From: JBBIMP01 sp037444305 | GTDB lineage: Bacteria; Acidobacteriota; UBA6911 | Assembly (NCBI GenBank): GCA_037444305.1 | Contig: JBBIMP010000016.1 | Span: forward strand, 1 to 64,000 | Direction of reading: 5' to 3' | DNA length: 64,000 nucleotides | In this document: piece after piece, positions 48,241 to 57,334 of the stretch | Layout of the letters: each line of letters opens with the position of its first letter | How positions within the stretch are numbered: the first letter of the stretch is position 1 | Notes under the pieces: model-generated | Database searches by the model: none | The model's input: only the letters and a program-made list of their open reading frames with translations | What the model was told of the DNA's origin: nothing | Translations under genes and position numbers: made by a program

Positions 48241-49704
48241 ATGAGACCGCTGCTGAGACTGCTCGAGGATCCGCTCATCGAGACGATCGTCTCCGAGGCC
48301 CGGGAACTTCTCTGCTCGCTCGGGGTGGAGATTCACAACGATCCGCTCGTTTCCCTTCTCTCCGATAACGGAGCCCGTGTCGATGACGCCGCCGCTGAGC
48401 GCGTTCGCCTCACGCAGGACCTCCTCGACCGGGCCCTGGCGACCGTCCCTCGGGCCTTCAAGCTCTACGATGTCTTGGGAAACGAGACGCACGATTTTTC
48501 GGGCGATAACGTCCACTTCACGCCCGGGTCGGCCGCAATCCACATCCTCGACGGCCCGGCCGGCGGCATCCGCAAGCCGGTGACCGCGGACTACATCCGG
48601 TACGTGAAGGTGACCGAGGGCCTGGAGCACATCGCCGCGCAGAGCACCGCCCTGATCCCTGCCGATGTCCACGAACAGATAGCAGACAGTTACCGTCTCT
48701 ACCTCAGCCTGCTCTACGGCGAAAAACCGGTCGTGACGGGAGCCTTCACCGCCGAGGCGTTCGAGGTGATGAAGGAGCTCCAGCTGGCCGTCCGCGGCGG
48801 GGCCGCGGAGCTTGCGCAGAAGCCGCTGACGGTGTTTTCGTGCTGTCCCACGGCGCCGATCAAATGGAGCCACGAAACCAGTCAGAACCTGGCCGATTGC
48901 GCCCGCTGGTCCATCCCGGTCGAGTTCATCTCCATGCCGCTGAGCGGCTTCATGGCGCCGGTCACGCTGGTCGGGAGCCTCGTCCAGCAGACAGCCGAGA
49001 CGCTGAGCGGCCTGGTGATCGGCCAGCTCGTCCGCCCGGGCCACCCGGTGCTCTACGGCGGCTCGCCGGCGGTTTTCGACATCCGTTACGAAACCACCCC
49101 CATGGGCGCCGTGGAAACCATGATGCTCGACTGCGCCAACAGCGAGATCGGCAAGTACCTGGGAATACCGACCCAGGGCTACATCGCGCTCAGCGACGCC
49201 AAGCTGCTCGACGCGCAGGCGGGCCTCGAGACCGGGATGGGCGCGGTGCTGGCAGCCCTGTCCGGAATCAACAGCATTTCGGGCCCGGGGATGCTGGACT
49301 TCGAGAGCTGCCTGAGCATCGAGAAGCTCGTCCTGGACAACGAGATCTGCGGCATGACCTTCCGCCTGCTGCGCGGCATCGAGCCGCGCGAGGATTTCCC
49401 CTCCCAACCATTATTCGAGGAACTGCTCCGCGAAAAGCACCTCCTGATCGCGCGCCACACCCGCAGGCACCTGCGCGAGGAGATCACCTTCCCCGGCGAG
49501 GTCATCGACCGCGCCAATCGCGGGCGCTGGGAAGACGAGGGCAGGCAGACGCTGGCCGAGCGCGCCGCGCGCGCAGCCGCCAGGCTGGTCGAGAGCCACT
49601 CCCCCTCGCGCCTGCCGGCGGAGACGAAGGCGGAGCTGACCCGCATCATGACGCAGGAAGCCAGGCGCCGGGGCATGGACCGGCTCCCGGAGGCGACGGA
49701 ATGA
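48241..49704 (+). CDS. MttB-family (non-pyrrolysine) corrinoid:substrate methyltransferase
   Basis: A 487-residue TIM-barrel enzyme of the trimethylamine methyltransferase superfamily that moves a methyl group from a quaternary or tertiary amine to a corrinoid protein. Family marks: ELLCSLGVEIHNDPLVSLLS, FTPGSAAIHILDG, SCCPTAPIKWS, FISMPLSGFMAPVTLVGSL, GGSPAVFDIRYETTPMGAVE and the end block GSSIEKL-like SCLSIEKLVLDNEICGMTF. There is no internal TAG, so it is not a pyrrolysine enzyme; homologues without Pyl (for example MtgB) use glycine betaine and related compounds. It heads a four-gene operon, overlapping the next gene by ATGA. Confidence 0.9.
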   Translation: MRPLLRLLEDPLIETIVSEARELLCSLGVEIHNDPLVSLLSDNGARVDDAAAERVRLTQDLLDRALATVPRAFKLYDVLGNETHDFSGDNVHFTPGSAAIHILDGPAGGIRKPVTADYIRYVKVTEGLEHIAAQSTALIPADVHEQIADSYRLYLSLLYGEKPVVTGAFTAEAFEVMKELQLAVRGGAAELAQKPLTVFSCCPTAPIKWSHETSQNLADCARWSIPVEFISMPLSGFMAPVTLVGSLVQQTAETLSGLVIGQLVRPGHPVLYGGSPAVFDIRYETTPMGAVETMMLDCANSEIGKYLGIPTQGYIALSDAKLLDAQAGLETGMGAVLAALSGINSISGPGMLDFESCLSIEKLVLDNEICGMTFRLLRGIEPREDFPSQPLFEELLREKHLLIARHTRRHLREEITFPGEVIDRANRGRWEDEGRQTLAERAARAAARLVESHSPSRLPAETKAELTRIMTQEARRRGMDRLPEATE

Positions 49705-50444
49705 ACCAACGGATCTCCTTCAGCCTCGAAGAAACCATGCCGCCGGACATAATGATCCTGAGGGCGCGCGACCTGCCGGAGCGCGACGAACTCCCTGCCC
49801 GCGTCGCCGGGCTGCTGGACACCGCTGAGCAGATCTTCCGGAAACTCGCGGAGCCGCGGGGAGCGATGGCCGAAGTCTCCCGCGAGGAGTTCGACGAGAT
49901 CTTCTCCGGAGTCGGGCTGAACGCGCACGAGGCGCCGCTTTCCGGCATCTTCCCCCAGGCCACAGGCCTCGCCCTTTTCGCGGCCACGCTCGGCGCGCCG
50001 GTCAGCGCCGAGATCAGCCGCCTTTTTGCCCATAACGACCCGGCCCTCGGCTACATGCTCGATGCCGTCTCCTCGGCCGCGGCTGACCGGCTGGCGGACC
50101 TGATGGGGGAGAGATTCCGCGACCGGATCGCGGGGCGGGAGGAGTCGGCCGAAGCGGGCGCCGTGCTGGCTTACAGCCCCGGCTACTGCGGCTGGCACAT
50201 CACCGCCCAGCGGCGCCTGTTCGCCTTTCTCAGGCCAGAGAGCATCGGCATCACGCTGAGCGAAAGCTGCCTGATGCAGCCTCTGAAATCCGTTTCCGGA
50301 GTCCTGGTGGCGGGACCGGCTTCCCTCCACCGATTCCGGCCCGTGTTCTCCTTCTGCGCCGACTGCCGGACGCACGAGTGCGTGGATCGCATGCGCGCCG
50401 CGGATCGGCAGCAGGCCAACCTGGAGCGAAGATGGAAATCCTGA
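49701..50444 (+). CDS. Methionine-synthase activation-domain-like protein (cobalamin reactivation)
   Basis: A 247-residue protein like the AdoMet-binding activation domain of MetH, present here as a separate gene. Recognised from AYSPGYCGWHITAQRRLFAF near residue 155 (cf. the RxSPGY block), IGITLSESCLMQPLKSVSGV near 180 and the cysteine-rich end SFCADCRTHEC. In MetH this domain uses SAM and an electron to bring cob(II)alamin back to the methylcobalamin cycle; the same is expected for the corrinoid protein encoded next. It overlaps both neighbours (ATGA with the MttB gene, 13 bases with the corrinoid gene), implying a fixed stoichiometry. Confidence 0.85.
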   Translation: MNQRISFSLEETMPPDIMILRARDLPERDELPARVAGLLDTAEQIFRKLAEPRGAMAEVSREEFDEIFSGVGLNAHEAPLSGIFPQATGLALFAATLGAPVSAEISRLFAHNDPALGYMLDAVSSAAADRLADLMGERFRDRIAGREESAEAGAVLAYSPGYCGWHITAQRRLFAFLRPESIGITLSESCLMQPLKSVSGVLVAGPASLHRFRPVFSFCADCRTHECVDRMRAADRQQANLERRWKS

Positions 50445-51064
50445 AGAAAATCTCGGAAATGCTGCAGCACGGGGAAGATGAACAGGTCCGCGACCTCGCC
50501 CGCAGCGCCATCCGCGCGGGCGTCCCCGCGCCGGCGATCCTCGAACAGGGCCTCATTGAGGGCATGACTGTCGTCGGGGAGCGGTTCCGGCTGCGCGAGA
50601 TTTTCCTGCCGGATGTGCTGCTGTCCGCCCGCGCGATGAACGGCGCCCTGGAGGAGCTGAAACCGCTCCTGGGCGGCAGCGGCATCCCCACGCGCGGCCG
50701 GATGGTGATCGGCTCGGTCCACGGCGACCTGCACGACATCGGGAAAAACCTGGTGGGGATCATGCTCAAGGGTGCGGGTTTCGAGATCCTGGATCTCGGC
50801 ACCGACGTCCGCGCCGAGCGCTTCGTCGAAGCCGCCGTCGCGGAAAAGGCCTCGGTCATCGGCATGTCGGCGCTGCTGACCACCACCATGCAGGGAATGG
50901 CGCAGGTCATCCGGATCCTCCGCGAGCGCGGCCTCGACTCCGGGATCCGCACCATCGTGGGCGGCGCGCCCGTTTCGGAGAGCTTCGCGCGGGAGATCGG
51001 GGCGGACGCCTACGCCCCCGACGCCGCCGCCGCCGTCCACCGGGTGAAAGAATTGATGGGGTAG
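50432..51064 (+). CDS. B12-binding corrinoid protein
   Basis: A 210-residue methyl carrier. Residues ~1-85 are the helical cap (GEDEQVRDLARSAIRAGVPA, RLREIFLPDVLLSARAM) and ~90-210 the Rossmann B12-binding domain with the lower-ligand motif HGDLHDIGKNLV (His in DxHxxG near residue 105), IGMSALLTTTMQ and TIVGGAPVSESFAREIGAD. It accepts the methyl group from the MttB-family enzyme and would hand it to the homocysteine methyltransferase next in the operon. Length and order match MtaC/MttC/MtgC proteins. Confidence 0.94.
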   Translation: MEILKKISEMLQHGEDEQVRDLARSAIRAGVPAPAILEQGLIEGMTVVGERFRLREIFLPDVLLSARAMNGALEELKPLLGGSGIPTRGRMVIGSVHGDLHDIGKNLVGIMLKGAGFEILDLGTDVRAERFVEAAVAEKASVIGMSALLTTTMQGMAQVIRILRERGLDSGIRTIVGGAPVSESFAREIGADAYAPDAAAAVHRVKELMG

Positions 51065-51069
51065 CCGCC

Positions 51070-51951
51070 ATGGAAAACCTGCTCGACCGCCTGAGGCGAG
51101 GCGAAGTCGTCATCGGCGACGGCGCATGGGGAACGCTGCTGATGCAGCGCGGGCTGGCTCCGGGCCAGGCGCCCGAGACCTTCAACCTCGAGCGCCCCGA
51201 GATCATCGGCGAAATCGCCGGGCTCTACCTCGACGCCGGCGCGGAAATCATCACGACAAATACCTTCGGCGCCTCCCCCCTTAAGCTGGAAGCCCATTCC
51301 CTGCAGGACCGGACTGAAGAAATCAACCGGCGGGCGGTCGAGGCTGCGAAAAAAGCCGCCGCCGGCAGGGCCTGGATCTCCGGCTCGGTCGGCCCCACCG
51401 GCAGGCTGTTGAAGCCATACGGGGATACGGAGCCCGAGGTGATCCGGTCAGGCTTCGACCGGCAGATCCGGGCCCTGGTAGCTGCGGGCGCCGGCCTGAT
51501 CTGCATCGAGACGATGACCGACCTGGCCGAAGCCGTGCTGGCGGTGCGGGCCGCGCGCGCCGCGGATACGCAGATCCCGATCATGGCCACCATGACCTTC
51601 GAGGACACGCCCCGGGGCTATTACACCATGATGGGGATGACGGTGCGGCAGGCGGCGGCGGGCCTGGCGGATGCCGGGGCGGACATCGTCGGCTCCAACT
51701 GCGGCAACGGCATCGAGACGATGACCCGTATCGCCCGCGAGTTCTGCGCCTGCACGAGCCTCCCCGTGGCCATCCAGGCGAACGCCGGCCTGCCCGTTGT
51801 CCGGGGCGGCGCGACCGTCTACCCCGAGACGCCCGAGTTCTTCGCCGCCAGGGCCGGCGACCTGCTGGCCGCCGGCGTTCGGATCATCGGCGGCTGCTGC
51901 GGAACGGGTCCCGACCACATCCGTGCGCTGCGCTCAGCCAGGGACGGGTAA
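51070..51951 (+). CDS. Homocysteine S-methyltransferase (MetH N-terminal-domain-like)
   Basis: A 293-residue TIM barrel of the BHMT/MetH homocysteine-binding family. It shows GDGAWGTLLMQRGLAPG at the N-terminus, ITTNTFGASPLKLE near 60, ISGSVGPTGRLLKPYGD near 105, and the zinc ligands GSNCGNG near 218 and GGCCGTG near 281. The terminal enzyme of the operon would therefore be a methylcorrinoid:homocysteine methyltransferase giving methionine, not a folate enzyme. No folate or B12 domain is attached. Its stop is 4 bases from the convergent amidohydrolase stop. Confidence 0.93.
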   Translation: MENLLDRLRRGEVVIGDGAWGTLLMQRGLAPGQAPETFNLERPEIIGEIAGLYLDAGAEIITTNTFGASPLKLEAHSLQDRTEEINRRAVEAAKKAAAGRAWISGSVGPTGRLLKPYGDTEPEVIRSGFDRQIRALVAAGAGLICIETMTDLAEAVLAVRAARAADTQIPIMATMTFEDTPRGYYTMMGMTVRQAAAGLADAGADIVGSNCGNGIETMTRIAREFCACTSLPVAIQANAGLPVVRGGATVYPETPEFFAARAGDLLAAGVRIIGGCCGTGPDHIRALRSARDG

Positions 51952-51955
51952 AAAC

Positions 51956-53680
51956 TCACTTCTCGAACAGGACCTTGCCGCCGACGATCGTGTACTTCAC
52001 GACGGCCGACAAGATCTCATCCTCCGGAACCGTCAGGATGTCCTTCGAAAGGACTGTGATATCCGCCAGCTTGCCGGGGCTGAGCGATCCCTTGAAGTTT
52101 TCCTCGAACGCGGCATAGGCGCCGTTGATCGTGTAGGATTTCAGAGCCTCCTCCCGGCTCATGCGCTGGTCACCGTAGAAAACGGTGCCGTCCTTGAGCC
52201 TGCGCGAGACCGTCGCGTGGAAGCTTTCGATCGCGCTCACGTCCTCCACCGGCGCGTCGGTCCCGTTGGAGATGACGGCGCCGGTCCGCATAAGTTTCTG
52301 CCAGACATAGGCGCCCTCCTCGGCCCGCTGCGGCCCGAGCCGCGCGAGCACGTATGGCGCATCGGAGGTGCAGTGGATGCCCTGCATCGCGGCGATCACG
52401 CCGAGGGCCCCGAACCGGGGGATGTCGGCCGCGCTGATGTGCTGCGCGTGCTCGATCCGCCACCGCAGGTCTTTTTTGTCCGGATTCGCCTTGAAGGCCT
52501 CCTCGAAAATGTTCAGGGTCTCGCGGTTGGCCCGGTCGCCGATCGCGTGGACGTTCAGCTGGTAGCCGTGCTCCATGGCAAGGCGGGCCGTCTCCTGGAT
52601 CGATTCGACCGTCTGGGTGTTGAGGCCGGTGCTGGAGGGCAGATCGGCATAGGGCTCCAGCAGCCAGGCGCCCCGCGGACCCAGCGCCCCGTCGATCAGC
52701 CTTTTGATCGACCGGACGGTGAGATGCCGGCCGCCGTAGTCCACTATCCGGTACTTTGCGAGGTTCTGGGCCAAACTCTCGTTCCCCTCGTTGGCCATAA
52801 CGTACAGCCGCACACCCAGCTTCCCGCTGTCGGCGAGTTCCTTGAAGAGATCGATGGTGGAGAACGACGCGCCGGCGTCGTGGAAACTGGTGATCCCCTT
52901 GGACAGGCACTCCTGGATAGCGGCCTCGATCTCCTTGAGCCTCTCGGCCCGCACTTCCTCGGGGCTGCGCTTGCGGCGGTCTTCCGACAGGGCCCGGCGA
53001 ATGAGGCCCGAAGCGGTCTCCACGAACGCCCCGGTGGGATTGCCGGCGGCGTCGTGCAAAACCTCCCCTCCCGGCGGGTTCTTCGTGCTGCGCGTCACGC
53101 CTGCCAGCGCCATCGCCTTCGCGTTGGCGAACGAAGCGTGCCCGCTCGCGTGCGTCAGGAGAACCGGGTTTTCGGGCGAGACCCGGCTGAGTGAATCGTG
53201 GACCGGGAAGCCCTTGACGTTGGGAGAGGGAACCGTGTCCCATTTCTCCTGGTGCCAGCCACGCCCCAGGATCCATTCACCAGGCTGCGCCCTGGCGACG
53301 GCGTCGGCGACCATCGCCACCACCTCGTCCCAGTTGTGGACATGCATCAGGTTCAGGTTCATCTTGGCCGCGCCCAGTCCGGTGAAGTGGCCGTGGCTCT
53401 CGATGAACCCGGGGATCGCCAGCATCCCGTCGAGATTGATGACGCGGGTGTTTTCCCCGATGTAGCGCTTGATTTCCTCGTTGGTGCCTAGAGCCTCGAT
53501 CGAGTCCCCGCGGACGGCCAGGGCCTGAACCTCCGGCCTCTCCGGGTCCACGGTCACGATCCGGCCGTTCTGCAGCACCAGGTCCGCCGGCTCCACCTTC
53601 GCGGCGCAGCCCGTGGACAGTGTTGCGAGTATCATGGCGGCCGCCAGCAGAGCGTATATCCGATTTGAGCGTGACTTCAT
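51956..53680 (-). CDS. YtcJ-like amidohydrolase, lipoprotein
   Basis: A 574-residue exported metal-dependent hydrolase of the amidohydrolase superfamily (amidohydrolase_3). N-terminal signal peptide with lipobox LSTGC (Cys25). The metal-binding ESHGHFTGLG near residue 94, LNVHAIGDRANRETL, RIEHAQHIS and SNGTDAPVEDVSA are the conserved blocks of this group. Such proteins are usually annotated as N-substituted formamide deformylases; actual substrates are mostly unknown. ATG 53680 with GGAGGAAAGG ahead. It is the first of three leftward exported hydrolases but is transcribed separately from them (353-bp gap). Confidence 0.9.
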   Translation of the reverse strand: MKSRSNRIYALLAAAMILATLSTGCAAKVEPADLVLQNGRIVTVDPERPEVQALAVRGDSIEALGTNEEIKRYIGENTRVINLDGMLAIPGFIESHGHFTGLGAAKMNLNLMHVHNWDEVVAMVADAVARAQPGEWILGRGWHQEKWDTVPSPNVKGFPVHDSLSRVSPENPVLLTHASGHASFANAKAMALAGVTRSTKNPPGGEVLHDAAGNPTGAFVETASGLIRRALSEDRRKRSPEEVRAERLKEIEAAIQECLSKGITSFHDAGASFSTIDLFKELADSGKLGVRLYVMANEGNESLAQNLAKYRIVDYGGRHLTVRSIKRLIDGALGPRGAWLLEPYADLPSSTGLNTQTVESIQETARLAMEHGYQLNVHAIGDRANRETLNIFEEAFKANPDKKDLRWRIEHAQHISAADIPRFGALGVIAAMQGIHCTSDAPYVLARLGPQRAEEGAYVWQKLMRTGAVISNGTDAPVEDVSAIESFHATVSRRLKDGTVFYGDQRMSREEALKSYTINGAYAAFEENFKGSLSPGKLADITVLSKDILTVPEDEILSAVVKYTIVGGKVLFEK

Positions 53681-53856
53681 TGCCTTTCCTCCAAGAAGAA
53701 TGAACCTGGCGTGTATCTTAAACCCGAACCCGCGTCTTCGTCTCCTGCAATCTTGACGGGCAGTACGGTGACCACCGTCAATCCCGCCTACCCGTGATTG
53801 TCATGAAAAATGCCATATAATGATCGGCGTCTGTCATGCTTGCCGGCGGAGAGTCA

Positions 53857-53985
53857 ACGGAGCCCGGAGCGATAGCGACGGGTCGCTCACTTGACCTGGT
53901 TACCTGACCGCTCACTGGCGTTCGCGGCTCCGTTTGCCGCGTCCCATCAATACGGCTTTCCTCGGTTGCAGCTATGCTGCGCTGT
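53857..53985 (-). repeat. Dispersed ~135-bp repeat, copy C (reverse orientation)
   Basis: On the minus strand it reads GCAACCGAGGAAAGCCGTAT, then GCAAACGGAGCCGCGAACGC, AGTGAGCGGTC, a variable middle, and GACCCGTCGCTATCGCTCCG, GGCTCCGTTGACTC. The variable middle differs from copy B, while both outer parts are conserved. It fills a third of the 353-bp gap (53681-54033) between the amidohydrolase and S9 peptidase genes; nothing else was recognised there. Confidence 0.85.
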
Positions 53986-54033
53986 GCGCTCCGTGGCCGC
54001 TTGGTTTTTCTGCTCCTTCACTGATTGCCCAGA

Positions 54034-56100
54034 TCAGGGTTTGCGGGCAGTTTCGCCGGCGCCTTTCACGTACTTGTCGTACCAGGCCAGGTAGCGCTCG
54101 AGGCGGTCCTTCTGGTAGGCGGGGCGGCGGATGCTATGAAACTCCCCTGGATAGACCACCAGCAGCGTTTCGCGCCCCAGGCGCTTCATCGCGAGGTACA
54201 TCTGCTCGGAGTTGATCACCGGCACGTTCCAGTCCCGCTCGCCGCAGATCCAGAGCGTGGGCGTCGTGATCTTCTCGACCTGCCAGAAGGGCGACACCCT
54301 GTCCCAGACCTCGCGGTTCTGCCAGGGCAGGCCGAGTTCCACTTCGTAGTGGCGCTGGTAGTGGTCGTGCCCGTAGAGCGCCGTCACCTGCGACACGCTC
54401 GAGCCGGAAATGGCGCCCTTGAAGCGCGTCGTCCGGATGATCGTGTAGTTGGTCAGCATGCCGCCGTAGGACCAGCCCCCGATGCCGAGCCGCTCCGGGT
54501 CGGCGATGCCGCGCGCGATGGCGTAATCCACGCCGGCCAGCACGTCCTCGGAGTCCTTGTTGCCCCAGTCGGCGAAGATCGCCTGGCTGAAGGCCTGCCC
54601 GTAGCCCGACGACCCGCGCGGGTTGGTCATCACCACCGCGTAGCCGTTGGCGGCGAACAGCTGCGCCTCGAAGTTGAACGAGGCCTCGTACTGCGAGACG
54701 GGGCCGCCGTGGATCCGCAGCAGCGTGGGATAGCGCATCCCCTGCGTGTAGCCGACCGGGAGGAAGAGGAAGCCTTCGATCTCCGTCCCGTCCTTGCTCT
54801 TGAAGTGGATGTTCTCCGGCTGAACGAGCTGCAGCTTCGCCATCAGCGCGTCGTTCACCCTGGTGAGCCGCCGCAGCCCCTCGCCCTCGACGGCGTGCAG
54901 CTCGCCGGGGACGGTGGTTTCGCTGACACGGACAAAGACGGCGCCGTCCTTGCCCAGCGCGTAGGCGTTCACGCTGCGGAAGCCGGCCGCCGGCCGCGTG
55001 AACTCGCCGCCCCCGGGCGCGATCCGGGCCAGGTGCCGTTCGCCGCTGTCCTCGAGCACAAAGTAGATCCACTTGCCGTCGGCGGAGAAGCGCGGCGAGG
55101 AGATGTTGCGGTCCAGTTTCTGCGTGACGATCTGCGGCGCGCCCCCCTGAGGCGGAATCAGCGCCAGGTAGGTGGTGGCGTACCAGAAGTTCTTCACGTC
55201 CGTCGACGTTTCGTAAGCGATCCACTTCCCGTCCGGGCTCCAGGAGGGATTCGTGTCCGGACCCGGGTTGGAGGTCAGCCGCAGCATGGTTTTGCCCATG
55301 TCGGTGTTGTCGGCGCTCACCAGCCACAGGTCGGTGTTGAAGTCGAGGTCGGGCTCCGGCCCGCGGTTGCTGACGAAGACCACCTGCTTCCCGTCGGGCG
55401 ACCATGCCGGATCCCGGCCATCGTAATCCCCGCTGGTGATCTGCCGCAGGTTCTTGGAGGCCAGGTCGAAGACGTACAGGTGGTTGCGCCGGCGGTCGAG
55501 GTAGCCCTGCACATCCTGCTTGAACTGGAGCCGGTCGATCACCCAGGGCGGCTGGGTGCGTGGCCGCACGGGGCGCACGCCCGCTTCTTCGTCCTTCTGG
55601 CGCTGGACCTCCTCGGGGGACGGGTCCTGGATCACGAGCAGCAGGCGTTTACCGTCGGGGGACCATTCGTAGGACTGGATGCCCTGCTTCACCTCGGTCA
55701 GCTGCTGCGCTTCCCCGCCCAGGCGGTTGAGCGCCCACACCTGGGTGCGCGCGTTCTCCCCGCGCGAGGCGGTGAAGGAAAGATACTTGCCGTCCGGGCT
55801 CCAGCGCGGCCGGCCGGCGGAGGCGCCTTTCGCGGTCATGGGCATGGCTTCGCCGCCGGCGGCGGGGATCATCCACACCTGCGATTCCGAGCGCTCCTCC
55901 TTGAGGTTGGTGGAGCTGACCGTGTAGGCGATCCACTTGCCGTCGGGGCTCACCTGCGGATCGCCTACGCTCATGATGGCGAACAGGTCGTCTATTTCCA
56001 GGGGCCTCGGCGCGCCGGCGGGCCTTCTTTCCTCCTGCGCGGCCGCACCGGCCGCGATCGCCAGCGCGGCGACAAACAGTAATACCAATGTCTTTTTCAT
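54034..56100 (-). CDS. Exported S9-family prolyl-oligopeptidase-like peptidase
   Basis: A 688-residue serine peptidase with signal peptide (KKTLVLLFVAALAIAAGAAA). Residues ~40-410 form a seven-bladed WD40/TolB-like propeller (repeated WSPDGK motifs such as SVGDPQVSPDGKWIAYTVS); residues ~430-680 are the alpha/beta-hydrolase domain: RIHGGP, nucleophile in GGWSYGGM near 535, Asp in GERDWNVP near 625 and His in GEFHSIRRP near 655. It should cleave short peptides in the periplasm. ATG 56100 has GGAGGAGAAGG upstream. It is 70 bases after the DppA-like gene in the same direction, a likely two-gene peptide-degradation unit. Confidence 0.94.
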   Translation of the reverse strand: MKKTLVLLFVAALAIAAGAAAQEERRPAGAPRPLEIDDLFAIMSVGDPQVSPDGKWIAYTVSSTNLKEERSESQVWMIPAAGGEAMPMTAKGASAGRPRWSPDGKYLSFTASRGENARTQVWALNRLGGEAQQLTEVKQGIQSYEWSPDGKRLLLVIQDPSPEEVQRQKDEEAGVRPVRPRTQPPWVIDRLQFKQDVQGYLDRRRNHLYVFDLASKNLRQITSGDYDGRDPAWSPDGKQVVFVSNRGPEPDLDFNTDLWLVSADNTDMGKTMLRLTSNPGPDTNPSWSPDGKWIAYETSTDVKNFWYATTYLALIPPQGGAPQIVTQKLDRNISSPRFSADGKWIYFVLEDSGERHLARIAPGGGEFTRPAAGFRSVNAYALGKDGAVFVRVSETTVPGELHAVEGEGLRRLTRVNDALMAKLQLVQPENIHFKSKDGTEIEGFLFLPVGYTQGMRYPTLLRIHGGPVSQYEASFNFEAQLFAANGYAVVMTNPRGSSGYGQAFSQAIFADWGNKDSEDVLAGVDYAIARGIADPERLGIGGWSYGGMLTNYTIIRTTRFKGAISGSSVSQVTALYGHDHYQRHYEVELGLPWQNREVWDRVSPFWQVEKITTPTLWICGERDWNVPVINSEQMYLAMKRLGRETLLVVYPGEFHSIRRPAYQKDRLERYLAWYDKYVKGAGETARKP

Positions 56101-56170
56101 ATTCCTTCTCCTCCCAAGGGTTCACGCCGGCGGCTGCGTTCTGCGGACGGGGCTGCCCGCCCCGCCGCAA

Positions 56171-57070
56171 TCACACCGTGCCCGCCAGCGCGATGATCGC
56201 GCGCATGAGCTTGAAACCCTCCAGGTAATCGTTCGTCGTGAATGTAACCCCGCGAGGGCTGGTCTTGCGGACCTGGGGCAGCAGCGCCGGCATCTCCGCC
56301 TGCGCGCTGTTGTGGAATTCGAGCTCGAACACATAGGGCGGATTGAGCTTGAAAACCGGCATCCGGTCTCTCTTCGCCAGCGCTTCTTTCGCGGCCTGTC
56401 GCAGGCGCATGCGGGCCTCCTCGGCCGGCAGATGCCGCGCAGCGAGCCGGCCGATGCCTTCCTTGACCGCCGCGGTGACGAGTTCCTGCCCCAGGATGCC
56501 CTTGGCCTGGAGGCACGTCTCCTCGTCGCCGCTGAGCATGACGACGGGGACGTTGAAATGGCCGGCAATGGCTGCGTTGACTCCCAGCTCGGGCATTTCC
56601 TGCCCGTTGATCCGGATGGCCCGGATGCTCCCGCTGCTGATCGTGTGGTCGAGGATGGCGCGGGCGGTTCCCGCGCGGCCGTGATAGCCTACGAACATGC
56701 AAGCCTGGAAGGAGGCGTCGATCCCCTCCATCATCGACAGCGGCTTGGGCGAGCCGCTGATCAGCGAGACCTTCGGGTGCAGCTGGTCGGCAAGGATGTT
56801 CCGCATGCTGCCGTGCGAGTCGTTGACGACGATCTCTCCGGCGCCCGCCTCCAGCAGCCCCTCCACCACCGCGTTGACGTCGGCAGCCATCCACCGCCGC
56901 GCCGCCCCGTAGTCCCCGCCTCCCGCCGATGTCTGATCGCCGTGCACGACGCCCCAGATGCCTTCCATGTCGACGGAGATGAACACTTTCGGCGGCCCGG
57001 TCCGGGCAGTCTGAGCGAGCAGGACACCGGCCATGACCAAGGTTGTGCAAATGCAGAGCCCTTTTCTCAT
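56171..57070 (-). CDS. dppA: Exported DppA-like D-aminopeptidase (M55 family)
   Basis: A 299-residue zinc aminopeptidase of family M55. N-terminal signal sequence (LCICTTLVMAGVLLAQTA), then metal-binding FISVDMEGIWGV near residue 31, VVNDSHGSMRNI near 81, MFVGYHGRAGT near 125, GHFNVPVVMLSGDEETC and ELEFHNSAQAEM near the end. DppA acts on D-Ala peptides; the exported form suggests work on peptides released from cell walls. The ATG at 57070 has AAGGA ahead. The 264-bp region upstream (57071-57334) is a divergent promoter region shared with the CFA-synthase-like gene; nothing else was seen in it. Confidence 0.9.
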   Translation of the reverse strand: MRKGLCICTTLVMAGVLLAQTARTGPPKVFISVDMEGIWGVVHGDQTSAGGGDYGAARRWMAADVNAVVEGLLEAGAGEIVVNDSHGSMRNILADQLHPKVSLISGSPKPLSMMEGIDASFQACMFVGYHGRAGTARAILDHTISSGSIRAIRINGQEMPELGVNAAIAGHFNVPVVMLSGDEETCLQAKGILGQELVTAAVKEGIGRLAARHLPAEEARMRLRQAAKEALAKRDRMPVFKLNPPYVFELEFHNSAQAEMPALLPQVRKTSPRGVTFTTNDYLEGFKLMRAIIALAGTV

Positions 57071-57334
57071 CGGTTCTATCCTTTGCGAAATAGCCTATTG
57101 AAGCACTGTGATCCGGCTTTCCCCGATCAGGGGAGCATAGCACTGGTAGAGGTGAAAAAAAGCCGGAATCGTTCCGTGAGAGCGGTCCGGATAGATTATA
57201 GATCCACCCCATCGACGCGGGCGGGCAGCTCGCCCCGCCCGGTTTTTCCCTGCTTGGACCGGCCCGAATAGAGTAACATTCCTTTACGGTTGTATCGCTA
57301 TCGGAAAAACGGAAAATCCACTGGTGACGTTGCC

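Noticed and set aside
48241..49704. Pyrrolysine-containing trimethylamine methyltransferase
   Set aside because: The frame runs full length with no internal TAG.
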